6,928 bases of DNA from a bacterium (GTDB taxonomy: Bacteria > Desulfobacterota > DSWW01): the NCBI GenBank assembly GCA_030609865.1, contig JAUWSZ010000125.1, positions 1 to 6,928 of the forward strand, given 5' to 3'. Every line of letters begins with the position of its first letter. Position 1 is the stretch's first letter. The notes under the pieces are model-generated. The model was not told where the DNA came from. It worked only from the letters and a program-made list of their open reading frames with translations, and ran no database searches. A program made the translations under genes and the position numbers. Of the stretch, positions 1-6,063 are shown piece after piece.

Positions 1-227
1 CCATCAATCGAGCAAATGGGGCTGCTTGTAATTATAGCTATGTTTCACCGTTTGTTGGCTGTCCGGTGCTGTCCGGGGTTCCCTCGTAGTTTTGCGCCGG
101 GCGACTTCGGGGGAGGGAGAGACGGAGCCCAAGCAAATCGGAGAGGGAACCCGGGACAGCACCGGACTGCGAACATCGCGTGAAACATAGCGATATTTCC
201 AATCTGCCCCATTGGCTCGATTGATGG
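1..227. repeat. Large imperfect inverted repeat (MITE- or REP-like element)
   Basis: Almost the whole segment folds back on itself. The outer ends, 1-13 and 215-227, are perfect 13-base inverted copies (CCATCAATCGAGC) and, after one mismatch, continue for 8 more matching bases. Further in, 38-49 (GCTATGTTTCAC) pairs perfectly with 180-191, and 61-85 pairs with 143-167 at 24 of 25 positions. The central part, about 86-142, is purine-rich on its right side and pairs only weakly. No ORF of convincing quality lies inside. Conservation of both arms in inverted form suggests a non-autonomous mobile element or a REP-type palindrome unit. The left end coincides with the window edge, so the element may extend further left. 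No target-site duplication can be tested here. The fold is seen directly; its mobile nature is inference. Confidence 0.8.
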
Positions 228-248
228 TGTGTATGTTATAAGTATAGA
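221..248 (+). promoter_or_regulatory. Possible sigma-70-like promoter for the acyl-CoA dehydrogenase operon
   Basis: TTGATG (221-226) and TATAGA (243-248) are separated by 16 bases, each matching four of six consensus positions. A better isolated -10 candidate, TATAAG (237-242), overlaps it but has only TTGGCT (212-217) at a long 19-base spacing. Either way the -35 box would lie in the right end of the inverted repeat at 1-227, so that element may supply part of the promoter. This rests on weak motif matches in a short AT-rich stretch just before the gene. Confidence 0.22.
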
Positions 249-296
249 GTTGTGCTGAAGCCCGAGTCCGGTCCATTCGAAAGGAGGAGTGCACAA

Positions 297-1511
297 ATGT
301 TCGAGTTCAACGACACCCATCTGATGATCCAGGACATGTTCCGCCAGTACATGATGAACGAGATCGAACCGATCATCGACGACATCGAGGACGGAAAGAT
401 CCCTCTGTTCGACCCATTGCGCAAGATGGTCGAGACCCTGGGGATTCGTTCGCAGATGGATGCACTGGACCTGTCCAGGCCGCATCGGACCGAGTCACGA
501 GAGAAGCGACAGCCGGACCCGGACGATCCGATGGAGGGCATGGAAGTGATTGCCGGCAATTTTCTGGTAAAGGAGATGTCGCGCGTGAGCCCGGGAGCGG
601 CCATGTCCTTCGGCGTGAGCACCGGGCTTGCAGGGGGAACGATCCTCGCCAAGGGGACCGTGGAGCAGAAAGAGGCGTTCGGGCGTCCGCTCATGAAACT
701 CGACAAGATCGGCGCGTGGTGCCTTACGGAGCCGGGTGCGGGTTCCGACGCCTTGGGCAGCATGCGGACCACGGCCGTCGAAGACGGGGATCACTACGTG
801 CTCAACGGCTCGAAGACCTTCATCACGAACGGGCCGGTCGCCGACGTGTTCGTCGTGTACGCGAAACTGGATCGGGGCGATGCGGGCAAGGAGATCCAGA
901 ACTTCATCGTGCTCCGGGAGGACGCGGGGTTGAGCACGGGAACGCCCTTTCAGAAGATGGGGATGAAGGCCTCTCAGACGAGCGAGGTGTTTTTCGACGA
1001 CTGCCGCTTCCCGAAAGACAGGCTGATCGGGGGGGAGCAGGCAGCGAAGAGTCGGGACCACGTGAAGGAGGGGTTGAGCAACGAACGAAGCGCGATCCCG
1101 GCCATGGCGCTGGGGATGATCGAACGCTGCTTCGAGATCTCCGTCCAGTATGCGAAGGAGAGGATTCAGTTCGACCGCCCCCTGATCGATTTCCAGTTGA
1201 TCCAGAATCGCCTCGCCCGTATGTACGTTGCCATGGAGAACGTTCGCAATATTTTCCTCCGTACGATTCAGCAGGCCGTTTTCGGCGGTCAGACCAAGCT
1301 CGACGTCTGCATGGGAAAGCTTTACTGTGCCGAGATGGCCACCTGGGTGGCCAACGAGGCGATCGCAATCCTGGGAGGCTACGGCTACATGCGGGAGTAC
1401 GTCGTCGAGCGGCTGGCGCGGGATGCCAAGCTCCTGGAAATCGGAGCCGGCACAGCGGAAATGCAGATCATCACCATGGGCCAGGAGTTGGCAACGACCT
1501 GGAAGCCCTGA
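297..1511 (+). CDS. Acyl-CoA dehydrogenase, FAD-dependent (isovaleryl/long-chain-type active site)
   Basis: The 404-residue protein should oxidise an acyl-CoA thioester at the alpha-beta carbons, passing electrons to FAD and then normally to electron-transfer flavoprotein in the cytoplasm. Family signatures are clear: CLTEPGAGSD (E145-D151) in the beta domain, the ERIQFDRPLIDFQ segment, and ILGGYGYMREY with RLARDAKLLEIGAGTAEMQ near the C-terminus. The position of the usual catalytic glutamate (MCAD Glu376, in YEGT) is alanine A384 in EIGAGT. A glutamate is present instead at E263 (GLSNER), where isovaleryl-CoA dehydrogenase carries its base, so activity is probably kept. A charged, proline-rich insert at about residues 56-83 makes it slightly longer than the usual 380 residues. 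ATG 297 is chosen over an upstream in-frame GTG at 252 because GGAGG (283-287) sits 9 bases before it. The cysteine synthase starts 27 bases downstream. Substrate is not determined; a branched-chain, long-chain or dicarboxylic acyl-CoA are all possible. Confidence 0.93.
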   Translation: MFEFNDTHLMIQDMFRQYMMNEIEPIIDDIEDGKIPLFDPLRKMVETLGIRSQMDALDLSRPHRTESREKRQPDPDDPMEGMEVIAGNFLVKEMSRVSPGAAMSFGVSTGLAGGTILAKGTVEQKEAFGRPLMKLDKIGAWCLTEPGAGSDALGSMRTTAVEDGDHYVLNGSKTFITNGPVADVFVVYAKLDRGDAGKEIQNFIVLREDAGLSTGTPFQKMGMKASQTSEVFFDDCRFPKDRLIGGEQAAKSRDHVKEGLSNERSAIPAMALGMIERCFEISVQYAKERIQFDRPLIDFQLIQNRLARMYVAMENVRNIFLRTIQQAVFGGQTKLDVCMGKLYCAEMATWVANEAIAILGGYGYMREYVVERLARDAKLLEIGAGTAEMQIITMGQELATTWKP

Positions 1512-1538
1512 ACGAAGATGTGAGTGAGGGTAGAGTCT

Positions 1539-2450
1539 ATGAGTGTACTTGCCGCCATCGGCAACACGCCCGTCGTGGAGTTGAAGAACTACAACGGGAG
1601 GAATCCCGGAGTGAGGATCCTCGCCAAGTTGGAGGGGAACAACCCGGGGGGGTCGGTCAAGGACCGTCCCGCCTACTACATGATCTGGAAGGCGGAGGAA
1701 AGCGGAGAGCTCACCCCGGGAAAGACGATCCTGGAGCCCACGTCCGGAAACACGGGAATCTCGCTGGCCATGATCGGCGCTGCCAAGGGGTACCGGGTCA
1801 AGCTCTGCCTGCCCGCTTGCGTCAGCTCGGAGCGACAGGCGATCCTGGAGGCCTTTGGGGCAGAGGTGATCATGACGCCGGCGGGGGAAGGAACGGACGG
1901 CGCCATTCGAAAGGCCCGGGAAATCCTCGAGAGAGAGCCGGACAAGCATTTCATGCCCTACCAGTTCTCCAACCCGAACAATGTCCTCTCCCATTACGAA
2001 ACAACGGGCCCGGAGATCTTTGCGCAGACCCAGGGGGAGGTCGACGCCTTTGTGGCCGGCCTGGGGACAACGGGCACCCTGATCGGCACCGGAAGATACC
2101 TGCGAGAGCAGAAGCCGGGGGTGAAGATCGTGGGCGTCGAACCGGTCATGGGGCATACCATCCAAGGCTTGAAGAACATGAAGGAATCGATCGTGCCCCA
2201 GATCTACGACCCCGGGGCATTGGATGAGAAGATCGTCGTGGGCGATGAGGAGGCCTTCGAGACAACGAGGCTTCTGGCCACGCGGGAAGGCGTGTTCGTG
2301 GGCATGTCCGGTGGGGCCGCGCTCGTTGGGGCCATGCGCTTTGCCGAACAACTCGGCTCCGGGACGATCGTTGTGCTCCTTCCCGACCGCGGGGACCGCT
2401 ATCTGAGCACGACGCTATTCCGGGCCATGTGCGCAAAATGCCCGCCCTAG
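1539..2450 (+). CDS. cysM: Cysteine synthase, CysM/CysK family (O-acetylserine sulfhydrylase), PLP-dependent
   Basis: This cytoplasmic enzyme replaces the acetyl (or phospho) group of activated serine with sulfide or another sulfur donor to make cysteine. The 303-residue protein matches the family length. Visible landmarks are IGNTP (7-11), GGSVKDRPA with Schiff-base lysine K41, the substrate loop TSGNTG (68-73), the PLP-phosphate loop GTTGT (176-180), and GMSGGAA (255-261), whose serine contacts the PLP ring nitrogen. LPDRGDRYLST (281-291) near the end is CysM-like. The C-terminus ends in CAKCPP, a Cys-x-x-Cys pair of unknown role. ATG 1539 is preferred to an in-frame GTG at 1524 because GAGGG (1526-1530) lies 8 bases before it and the protein then begins MSVLAAIGNTP as in relatives. 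It follows the dehydrogenase by 27 bases and is probably co-transcribed. The symbol is less certain than the family: CysK, cystathionine beta-synthase-like or O-phosphoserine-using variants cannot be excluded. Confidence 0.9.
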   Translation: MSVLAAIGNTPVVELKNYNGRNPGVRILAKLEGNNPGGSVKDRPAYYMIWKAEESGELTPGKTILEPTSGNTGISLAMIGAAKGYRVKLCLPACVSSERQAILEAFGAEVIMTPAGEGTDGAIRKAREILEREPDKHFMPYQFSNPNNVLSHYETTGPEIFAQTQGEVDAFVAGLGTTGTLIGTGRYLREQKPGVKIVGVEPVMGHTIQGLKNMKESIVPQIYDPGALDEKIVVGDEEAFETTRLLATREGVFVGMSGGAALVGAMRFAEQLGSGTIVVLLPDRGDRYLSTTLFRAMCAKCPP

Positions 2451-2493
2451 AGTCTTTTCCGGAAGAAAAATTTAAACAATTTTAGAAATAGTA

Positions 2494-2521
2494 TTGCATT
2501 ATTCTTTTTTCATGGTAATGA
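2494..2521 (+). promoter_or_regulatory. Possible promoter of the HU-like gene
   Basis: The 2456-2520 stretch is strikingly AT-rich against its GC-rich surroundings, as expected for a strong promoter with an upstream element. TTGCAT (2494-2499, four of six) and TAATGA (2516-2521) have 16 bases between them. The resulting leader of about 45 bases ends in a strong ribosome-binding site, AGGGAGGA (2554-2561). The AT-rich context is the firmer evidence; the exact boxes are tentative. Confidence 0.35.
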
Positions 2522-2570
2522 TGCTTGCAGCAAAGGTTCATCCACAAACGGAAAGGGAGGAAAAGGGAAC

Positions 2571-2873
2571 ATGGCAACAGCCAAGAAAGCGATGACCAAG
2601 TCGCAAATCGTGGGGCATTTCGCTGAGAAGTTCGACCTGACCCGGAAGCAGGCCGCAGACGTGGTGAATGAATTTGCGGAGCTCGCAGTCGCACAGACGA
2701 AGAAGACAGGTACGTTCGTGCTGCCGGGCATCGGCAAGATGACGAAGGTGAAGCGTAAGGCTCGTATGGGCCGCAACCCCGCCACGGGTGAGGTGATCAA
2801 GATACCGGCCAAAACCGTCGTGAAAATGCGCTTGGCCAAGGCTTGCTCTGACACCGTGCTCGGAAAAAAGTAG
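2571..2873 (+). CDS. HU/IHF-family DNA-binding protein
   Basis: This 100-residue basic protein is expected to bind and bend DNA as a dimer in the nucleoid. After a short lysine-containing extension (MATAKKA), the HU fold begins at about residue 8 with TKSQIVGHFAEKFDLTRKQA, the helix-turn-helix dimerisation part. GTFVLPGIGKMTKVKRKAR (47-65) follows as the beta sheet, and the DNA-contacting arm carries the family signature GRNPATGEVIKIPA (67-80), with P70 the expected intercalating proline. The last part, VKMRLAKACSDTVLGKK, is the closing helix. The protein is about ten residues longer than typical 90-residue HU, split between the two ends. ATG 2571 is supported by AGGGAGGA 9 bases upstream. 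An AT-rich gap of 120 bases separates it from cysM, so it probably has its own promoter. HU and IHF subunits cannot be told apart with confidence from sequence alone; a role in DNA uptake with downstream comEC is not supported. Confidence 0.93.
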   Translation: MATAKKAMTKSQIVGHFAEKFDLTRKQAADVVNEFAELAVAQTKKTGTFVLPGIGKMTKVKRKARMGRNPATGEVIKIPAKTVVKMRLAKACSDTVLGKK

Positions 2874-2897
2874 GCGTTCCTCGTGGCCTGTGCAGTG

Positions 2898-2934
2898 CCC
2901 CCTTGCTCCCAGGGTGCCGCATGATGCGAGGGGG
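2898..2934 (+). terminator. Possible hairpin terminator after the HU-like gene
   Basis: CCCCCTTGC (2898-2906) pairs with GCGAGGGGG (2926-2934) to give a 9-base-pair stem with one G-T wobble and a 19-base loop, beginning 24 bases after the stop codon. The stem is GC-rich, but no run of T follows, so it may act as a weak or factor-dependent terminator, or as an mRNA-stabilising hairpin. Confidence 0.3.
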
Positions 2935-2969
2935 AGCGACATTCCTGTTTGTAGCTGAGGGGGCTGAAT

Positions 2970-3025
2970 GTGCTATCCCCTACAAAGTCGCCCGGCACAA
3001 ATCGAGCCGTGACAGGGGATAGCAC
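2970..3025. repeat. Inverted repeat with 12-base perfect arms
   Basis: GTGCTATCCCCT (2970-2981) is repeated in perfect inverted orientation at 3014-3025, with a 32-base spacer. The arm resembles the GTGCTGTCC core in the arm of the large inverted repeat at 1-227, sharing GTGCT-TCC with a G/A difference. It is probably one member of a dispersed REP-like family; membership is inference from this short similarity. Confidence 0.7.
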
Positions 3026-3041
3026 CAGATACCTCTCGCCG

Positions 3042-3099
3042 CCCGCACCGGGTTGATGGTGGGACTGCTCAAAGGCTTCCCGGTTCCTGGCGGTGCGGG
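3042..3099. repeat. Inverted repeat with 9-base perfect arms
   Basis: CCCGCACCG (3042-3050) and CGGTGCGGG (3091-3099) are perfect inverted copies around a 40-base spacer. A nested alternative pairing, ACCGGG (3047-3052) with CCCGGT (3079-3084), is also present. It lies immediately after the 2970-3025 inverted repeat and directly before the first copy of the 26-base direct repeat, suggesting one composite repeat unit. Confidence 0.6.
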
Positions 3100-3100
3100 T

Positions 3101-3290
3101 CTGACCCCTGCTTTATCCCTTTCGCCTTGACGCTTTCGCCTATCGGCGCAAGCCGCATTAGACTCTTCCGTCGAAACATCCACGTTTCTTGCGTAGATGT
3201 TGAGGGAAGGTCATGTTGGCAGGCTGGAGGCGGGGACTGATCCCTGGTCCCTGACCCTTGGTCCCTGACCCCTGCTTTATCCCTTGCGCC
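3101..3290. repeat. Pair of 26-base direct repeats
   Basis: The 26 bases at 3101-3126 recur at 3265-3290 with one mismatch (25 of 26; the first 21 are identical). Both begin CTGACCCCTGCTTTATCCCT. The copies are 164 bases apart and enclose 138 bases without a recognisable gene, including a small hairpin CGCC-TAT-CGGCG near 3137-3148. The repeats could bracket an inserted or amplified segment, or both be derived from the heptad array at 3241-3275. Confidence 0.75.
3241..3275. repeat. Heptanucleotide tandem array, five units
   Basis: Five consecutive 7-base units, TCCCTGG, TCCCTGA, CCCTTGG, TCCCTGA and CCCCTGC, follow a consensus close to TCCCTGR. The array runs into the second copy of the 26-base direct repeat. 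A different heptad array is found at the other end of comEC, so the gene is flanked by 7-base microsatellites on both sides. Confidence 0.65.
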
Positions 3291-3468
3291 GTCCTTCCTC
3301 CCTGTGGCGTTTCCTACACATACCGGTTCAAGCACGGGGGTGTTCCCTTTGGGCGTTCCCGCTTTGCCTGTGGCATGACCTGAAGGTCTTGGCGCACACT
3401 GCGGCCTCTTCGCTTCCCGTGGGGTGGGGCTGGTCTTCTTCTTGCACGGACGTTCCGGCAACATTGAC

Positions 3469-3473
3469 AGGAG
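3469..3473 (+). promoter_or_regulatory. Ribosome-binding site that fixes the comEC start
   Basis: AGGAG (3469-3473) lies 8 bases before ATG 3482, and the protein from that ATG begins with a hydrophobic segment as ComEC proteins do. The longer in-frame alternative starting at TTG 3284 has no comparable site and would begin in repeat DNA. Confidence 0.7.
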
Positions 3474-3481
3474 CGCCGTCC

Positions 3482-5977
3482 ATGATCTTCCCTGCCGGCC
3501 TGCCCCTGCTCGTATACGTCGCGGGCTCACTGCTGGGGTGGCACTACCCCGAGTGGCGGGACCTGTTCCGGGTGGGACTTCTGTTCTGTGTTCCGCCGGC
3601 TCTCGTTCTTTTCCTGGTATGCAGGCAGCCCCTTTGGAAGCTCCTCCCTCTCTTGCTGTGTCTGGTCCTGCTGGCGGCACTGCGCACCAGCTTTCGGCTG
3701 AAACCGGAGTTTTCGCCGGATCATCTCGTGTATCATGCGTCCGGACAGCCGCTTCTGCTCGAGGGGATCCTGGTTCGCCAACCGGAGGTTCGTGCCGCCT
3801 TCACCCGTCTCGTCTTCGAGGCCCGGACCATACGCACGTCGGGAGGAGTGGTCGGGACGCAGGGCAGGGCGGTCGTGTGGGTTTCCGGCAGGATGCCCGA
3901 TCTCCTGGTGGGAGACATTCTTCTTGCCGAGGTGCGGTTGAAGACCCCAAGGCGTTTCGGCAACCCGGGCGAGAGCGACCGGGCAGGACGTTCCTTCCTG
4001 GGCGGCACGTACGTAAGGGGTTCGGTTCGTGATGGCCGCCACCTCTTTCGACTGGGCGTTGCCGAAGGGTACCGGTTCGAACGGTTTGTGCAGGATGTTC
4101 GGTCTCATCTGGCCGCGTTCTTCGAAAAGGAGCCGGATCCGAAAGCAAGAGGCCTCCTGCGGGCATGGTTTCTCGGGGATCGCTCCGGGTTGACCGACTC
4201 GTTGGCCGAGGCATTCCGTTCTTCGGGCCTGGCCCACCTCCTTGCGATCTCCGGACTCCACGTCGGTCTGGTAGGCCTCTTTACCTACCGGCTCCTCAAG
4301 TCCCTCTTGAAGCGCTCTGTCTGGATTCTGCTACGGTTCTCGGTGGAGAAGATTGCTGTTCTCGGGTGCCTCCCGATCGTGCTGGCCTATGTCTTGCTCG
4401 TAGGCAGCCCGATGACCGCAGTGCGAGCCGCCACGATGTTCGTTCTCTTCGTGGGCTCCCTTCTCCTGGATCGGGCTCGTGCCGTCTGGAATTCCCTGGC
4501 CGTAGCCGGCTTGTTGATCCTCTTATGGGATCCGGCTGCCCTGTTCTCCGTCTCGTTCCTGCTTTCCTTCGCAGCAGTCGCGGGTCTGCTGGCTGCCGGT
4601 TCCGCCTGGAAACCTCTTCCCCCGGGGAGGCCTTCAAAAGAGCCCCGGACAGGGGTACGGCTCTGGAGACATGCAAGGGCCTGGGCATGGAGGGTTTTCA
4701 CCGCAACCCTTGTTGCCACTATCGCGACAGCCCCGCTCACAGCCTTCACCTTCAACCGAATCACGCCGCTGGGCGTTTTCGCAAACGTGGTCGTCGTGCC
4801 CGTGGTTGGCTGGCTGGTGATTCCCTTCGGCCTGGTTACGGCGGTGGCGGCCTTGGTCTGCCCACCGGCAGCCGTGCCCCTGCTTCGGATAACGAGTGCA
4901 GGCGCGAAATGGGTTGCCGCCGCCGCAGAGGTGTGCGCACAGATCCCTTTTGCAAGCCTTCGGGTCGGGACGCCTTCGCTCCTGGAAATGGCGATGCTTT
5001 ATTTCGCTTTTTTCGCCTGGTTTGGGGCCAGGGAATCGCCATGGCGAAAGCGGGTCGTGTGGGTGAGCTTGATCGTGTTCGGTTTCTCCGTTACCTCGAG
5101 TATCCTCCGCAACAGATCCAATCCCCATCTTGCGATCACCTTCCTTGCGGTGGGGCAGGGAGACAGCATCCTGGTCGAGTTTCCCGAGGGCAAACGGATG
5201 ATCGTGGACGGCGGGCTTGCAAGGAAGGGCTACCAGGATGCAGGCAGGAGCATTGTTTCGCCCTTTCTGGGCCAACGTCGTATCTGCCGCCTCGACTACA
5301 TGGTAGCGTCCCACGGCCAGGCAGACCATTACGGGGGGCTCGCTTTTCTGGCAGACGACCTTGACACGGGAGAACTCTGGATTGGCCCGGAACTCGGGTG
5401 CGAAGGGGAGGGATACCTGGAGTTTCTGAACCTCTGTCAAAGCAACGGGATCCCGATAAGAAGGCTCTGCCGGGGCATGGGGGCCTTTTCGATAAACGGT
5501 GTCCGGGTGGAGGTGTTGAGCCCACCCTGCGCTGGAAAGAGGGAGGGGCAGAGTTCGGCAGAGTGCGCCAGGAGTATCAACGATCAGTCCCTGGTGATGC
5601 GGCTGACCTTCGGGAGGGTGAGCGTGCTGCTCACCGGGGATATCGAGGAGGAGGCCGAAAAGGACCTCCTGGTCGACCCGAGCCGTGTGGAGGCGGTTCT
5701 TCTCAAGGTGCCGCATCACGGGAGTCCCAGCTCGAGCCGCCAAACGTTCCTCGATGCGGTCGCACCCGGGATGGCCGTGGTCTCGGCAGGGTACCGCAAC
5801 CACTTCGGTTTTCCGGCCGAAGAGGTCGTTCGCCGCTACCGAAACAGGGGGATTCTTCTGTATCGCACGGACTTGGACGGGGCCGTCAGATTCAGAACAG
5901 ACGGGCGCTCTGTGTGGATGGAAACTTATGGGGAAAGATGCCGCTATCCCAGGTCAAAGGTCAAAGGTCAAAGGTAA
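3482..5977 (+). CDS. comEC: ComEC/Rec2 DNA-uptake channel protein
   Basis: ComEC is the inner-membrane channel that brings single-stranded DNA into the cytoplasm during natural transformation. The 831-residue protein has the full three-part layout. Hydrophobic segments at about 4-20, 30-47 and 52-67 precede an OB-like N-terminal domain (about 70-190). The multi-pass competence domain (about 225-510) carries the hallmark SGLAHLLAISGLHVGL (248-263). A C-terminal metallo-beta-lactamase-like domain (from about 550) shows VGQGDS (557-562), SHGQADHYGG with H611, D615 and H616 of HxxxDH, LLTGD ending at D720, and PHHGS with H745 and H746. All key residues of that domain appear intact and there is no internal frameshift. 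The last eight residues, RSKVKGQR, are encoded by a heptanucleotide array that also supplies the TAA stop. No other competence gene is in the window, so whether the cell is transformable cannot be judged. It faces a convergent permease gene 110 bases away. Confidence 0.94.
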   Translation: MIFPAGLPLLVYVAGSLLGWHYPEWRDLFRVGLLFCVPPALVLFLVCRQPLWKLLPLLLCLVLLAALRTSFRLKPEFSPDHLVYHASGQPLLLEGILVRQPEVRAAFTRLVFEARTIRTSGGVVGTQGRAVVWVSGRMPDLLVGDILLAEVRLKTPRRFGNPGESDRAGRSFLGGTYVRGSVRDGRHLFRLGVAEGYRFERFVQDVRSHLAAFFEKEPDPKARGLLRAWFLGDRSGLTDSLAEAFRSSGLAHLLAISGLHVGLVGLFTYRLLKSLLKRSVWILLRFSVEKIAVLGCLPIVLAYVLLVGSPMTAVRAATMFVLFVGSLLLDRARAVWNSLAVAGLLILLWDPAALFSVSFLLSFAAVAGLLAAGSAWKPLPPGRPSKEPRTGVRLWRHARAWAWRVFTATLVATIATAPLTAFTFNRITPLGVFANVVVVPVVGWLVIPFGLVTAVAALVCPPAAVPLLRITSAGAKWVAAAAEVCAQIPFASLRVGTPSLLEMAMLYFAFFAWFGARESPWRKRVVWVSLIVFGFSVTSSILRNRSNPHLAITFLAVGQGDSILVEFPEGKRMIVDGGLARKGYQDAGRSIVSPFLGQRRICRLDYMVASHGQADHYGGLAFLADDLDTGELWIGPELGCEGEGYLEFLNLCQSNGIPIRRLCRGMGAFSINGVRVEVLSPPCAGKREGQSSAECARSINDQSLVMRLTFGRVSVLLTGDIEEEAEKDLLVDPSRVEAVLLKVPHHGSPSSSRQTFLDAVAPGMAVVSAGYRNHFGFPAEEVVRRYRNRGILLYRTDLDGAVRFRTDGRSVWMETYGERCRYPRSKVKGQR

Positions 5978-5978
5978 A
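5951..5978. repeat. Heptanucleotide tandem array at the end of comEC
   Basis: Three perfect AGGTCAA units (5951-5957, 5958-5964, 5965-5971) are followed by a variant, AGGTAAA (5972-5978). The array overlaps the last eight sense codons of comEC; the C-to-A change in the fourth unit creates the TAA stop at 5975-5977. Inverted copies of the same heptad occur at 6041-6064. Confidence 0.85.
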
Positions 5979-6063
5979 AGGGGTGGAACAAGAATGGTAG
6001 AGGAGATCCAGAATTCCCGTTTTAGAAACGTTGACCCATCCTTGACCCTTTGACCTTTGACCT
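5951..6063. terminator. Inverted heptad repeats between convergent genes, possible bidirectional terminator
   Basis: A 17-base arm at 5951-5967 (AGGTCAAAGGTCAAAGG) has a perfect inverted copy at 6047-6063, and because of the tandem structure the left arm can also pair in a shifted register (5958-5974). The loop is long, about 70-80 bases, and contains a small hairpin CGTTT-TAG-AAACG (6018-6030). Lying between the 3' ends of comEC and the permease, it could end or stabilise transcripts from both sides, but no clean T-run is adjacent. The inverted repeat is certain; the terminator role is inference. Confidence 0.4.

Larger units (their letters stand above)
2874..3481. other. 608-base non-coding stretch rich in repeats
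   Basis: No ORF here has both a ribosome-binding site and a recognisable protein. Its first two thirds contain several hairpins, a 26-base direct repeat and a heptanucleotide array, listed separately. The last part, about 3291-3481, shows no repeat, RNA or promoter that I can recognise beyond the comEC ribosome-binding site. An in-frame extension of comEC up to a TTG at 3284 runs through it, but the first 66 codons would start at the edge of the repeat array and do not resemble a ComEC N-terminus. Confidence 0.6.

Noticed and set aside
1..227. CRISPR array or riboswitch at the left edge
   Set aside because: There are no regularly spaced direct repeats, only one inverted pair; no known riboswitch core is recognisable.
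716..2227. A 503-codon + strand frame overlapping both enzymes
   Set aside because: It is an out-of-frame shadow, rich in Arg and Gly, spanning the stop of one real gene and the start of the next.
495..2351. A 618-codon open frame on the minus strand across the dehydrogenase and cysteine synthase genes
   Set aside because: It is the antisense of two clearly recognisable + strand proteins in GC-rich DNA, has a low-complexity His/Arg/Pro-rich composition, and matches no family I know.
3284..3481. N-terminal extension of comEC from TTG 3284
   Set aside because: It starts at the edge of the repeat array with no ribosome-binding site. ATG 3482 has AGGAG at 8 bases and gives a typical hydrophobic ComEC N-terminus.
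3069..3680. A 203-codon minus strand frame covering the repeat cluster and the comEC start
   Set aside because: Much of its sequence is translated repeat (GSGTRDQ-like), it overlaps comEC antisense, and it has no recognisable domain.
4634..5803. A 389-codon minus strand frame opposite comEC
   Set aside because: It is antisense to the conserved competence and metallo-beta-lactamase domains, whose motifs are intact on the + strand; it is a GC-driven shadow.
2571..5977. HU-like gene plus comEC as a dedicated DNA-uptake module
   Set aside because: About 600 repeat-rich bases separate them, the HU gene appears to have its own promoter and possible terminator, and no other competence gene is nearby.
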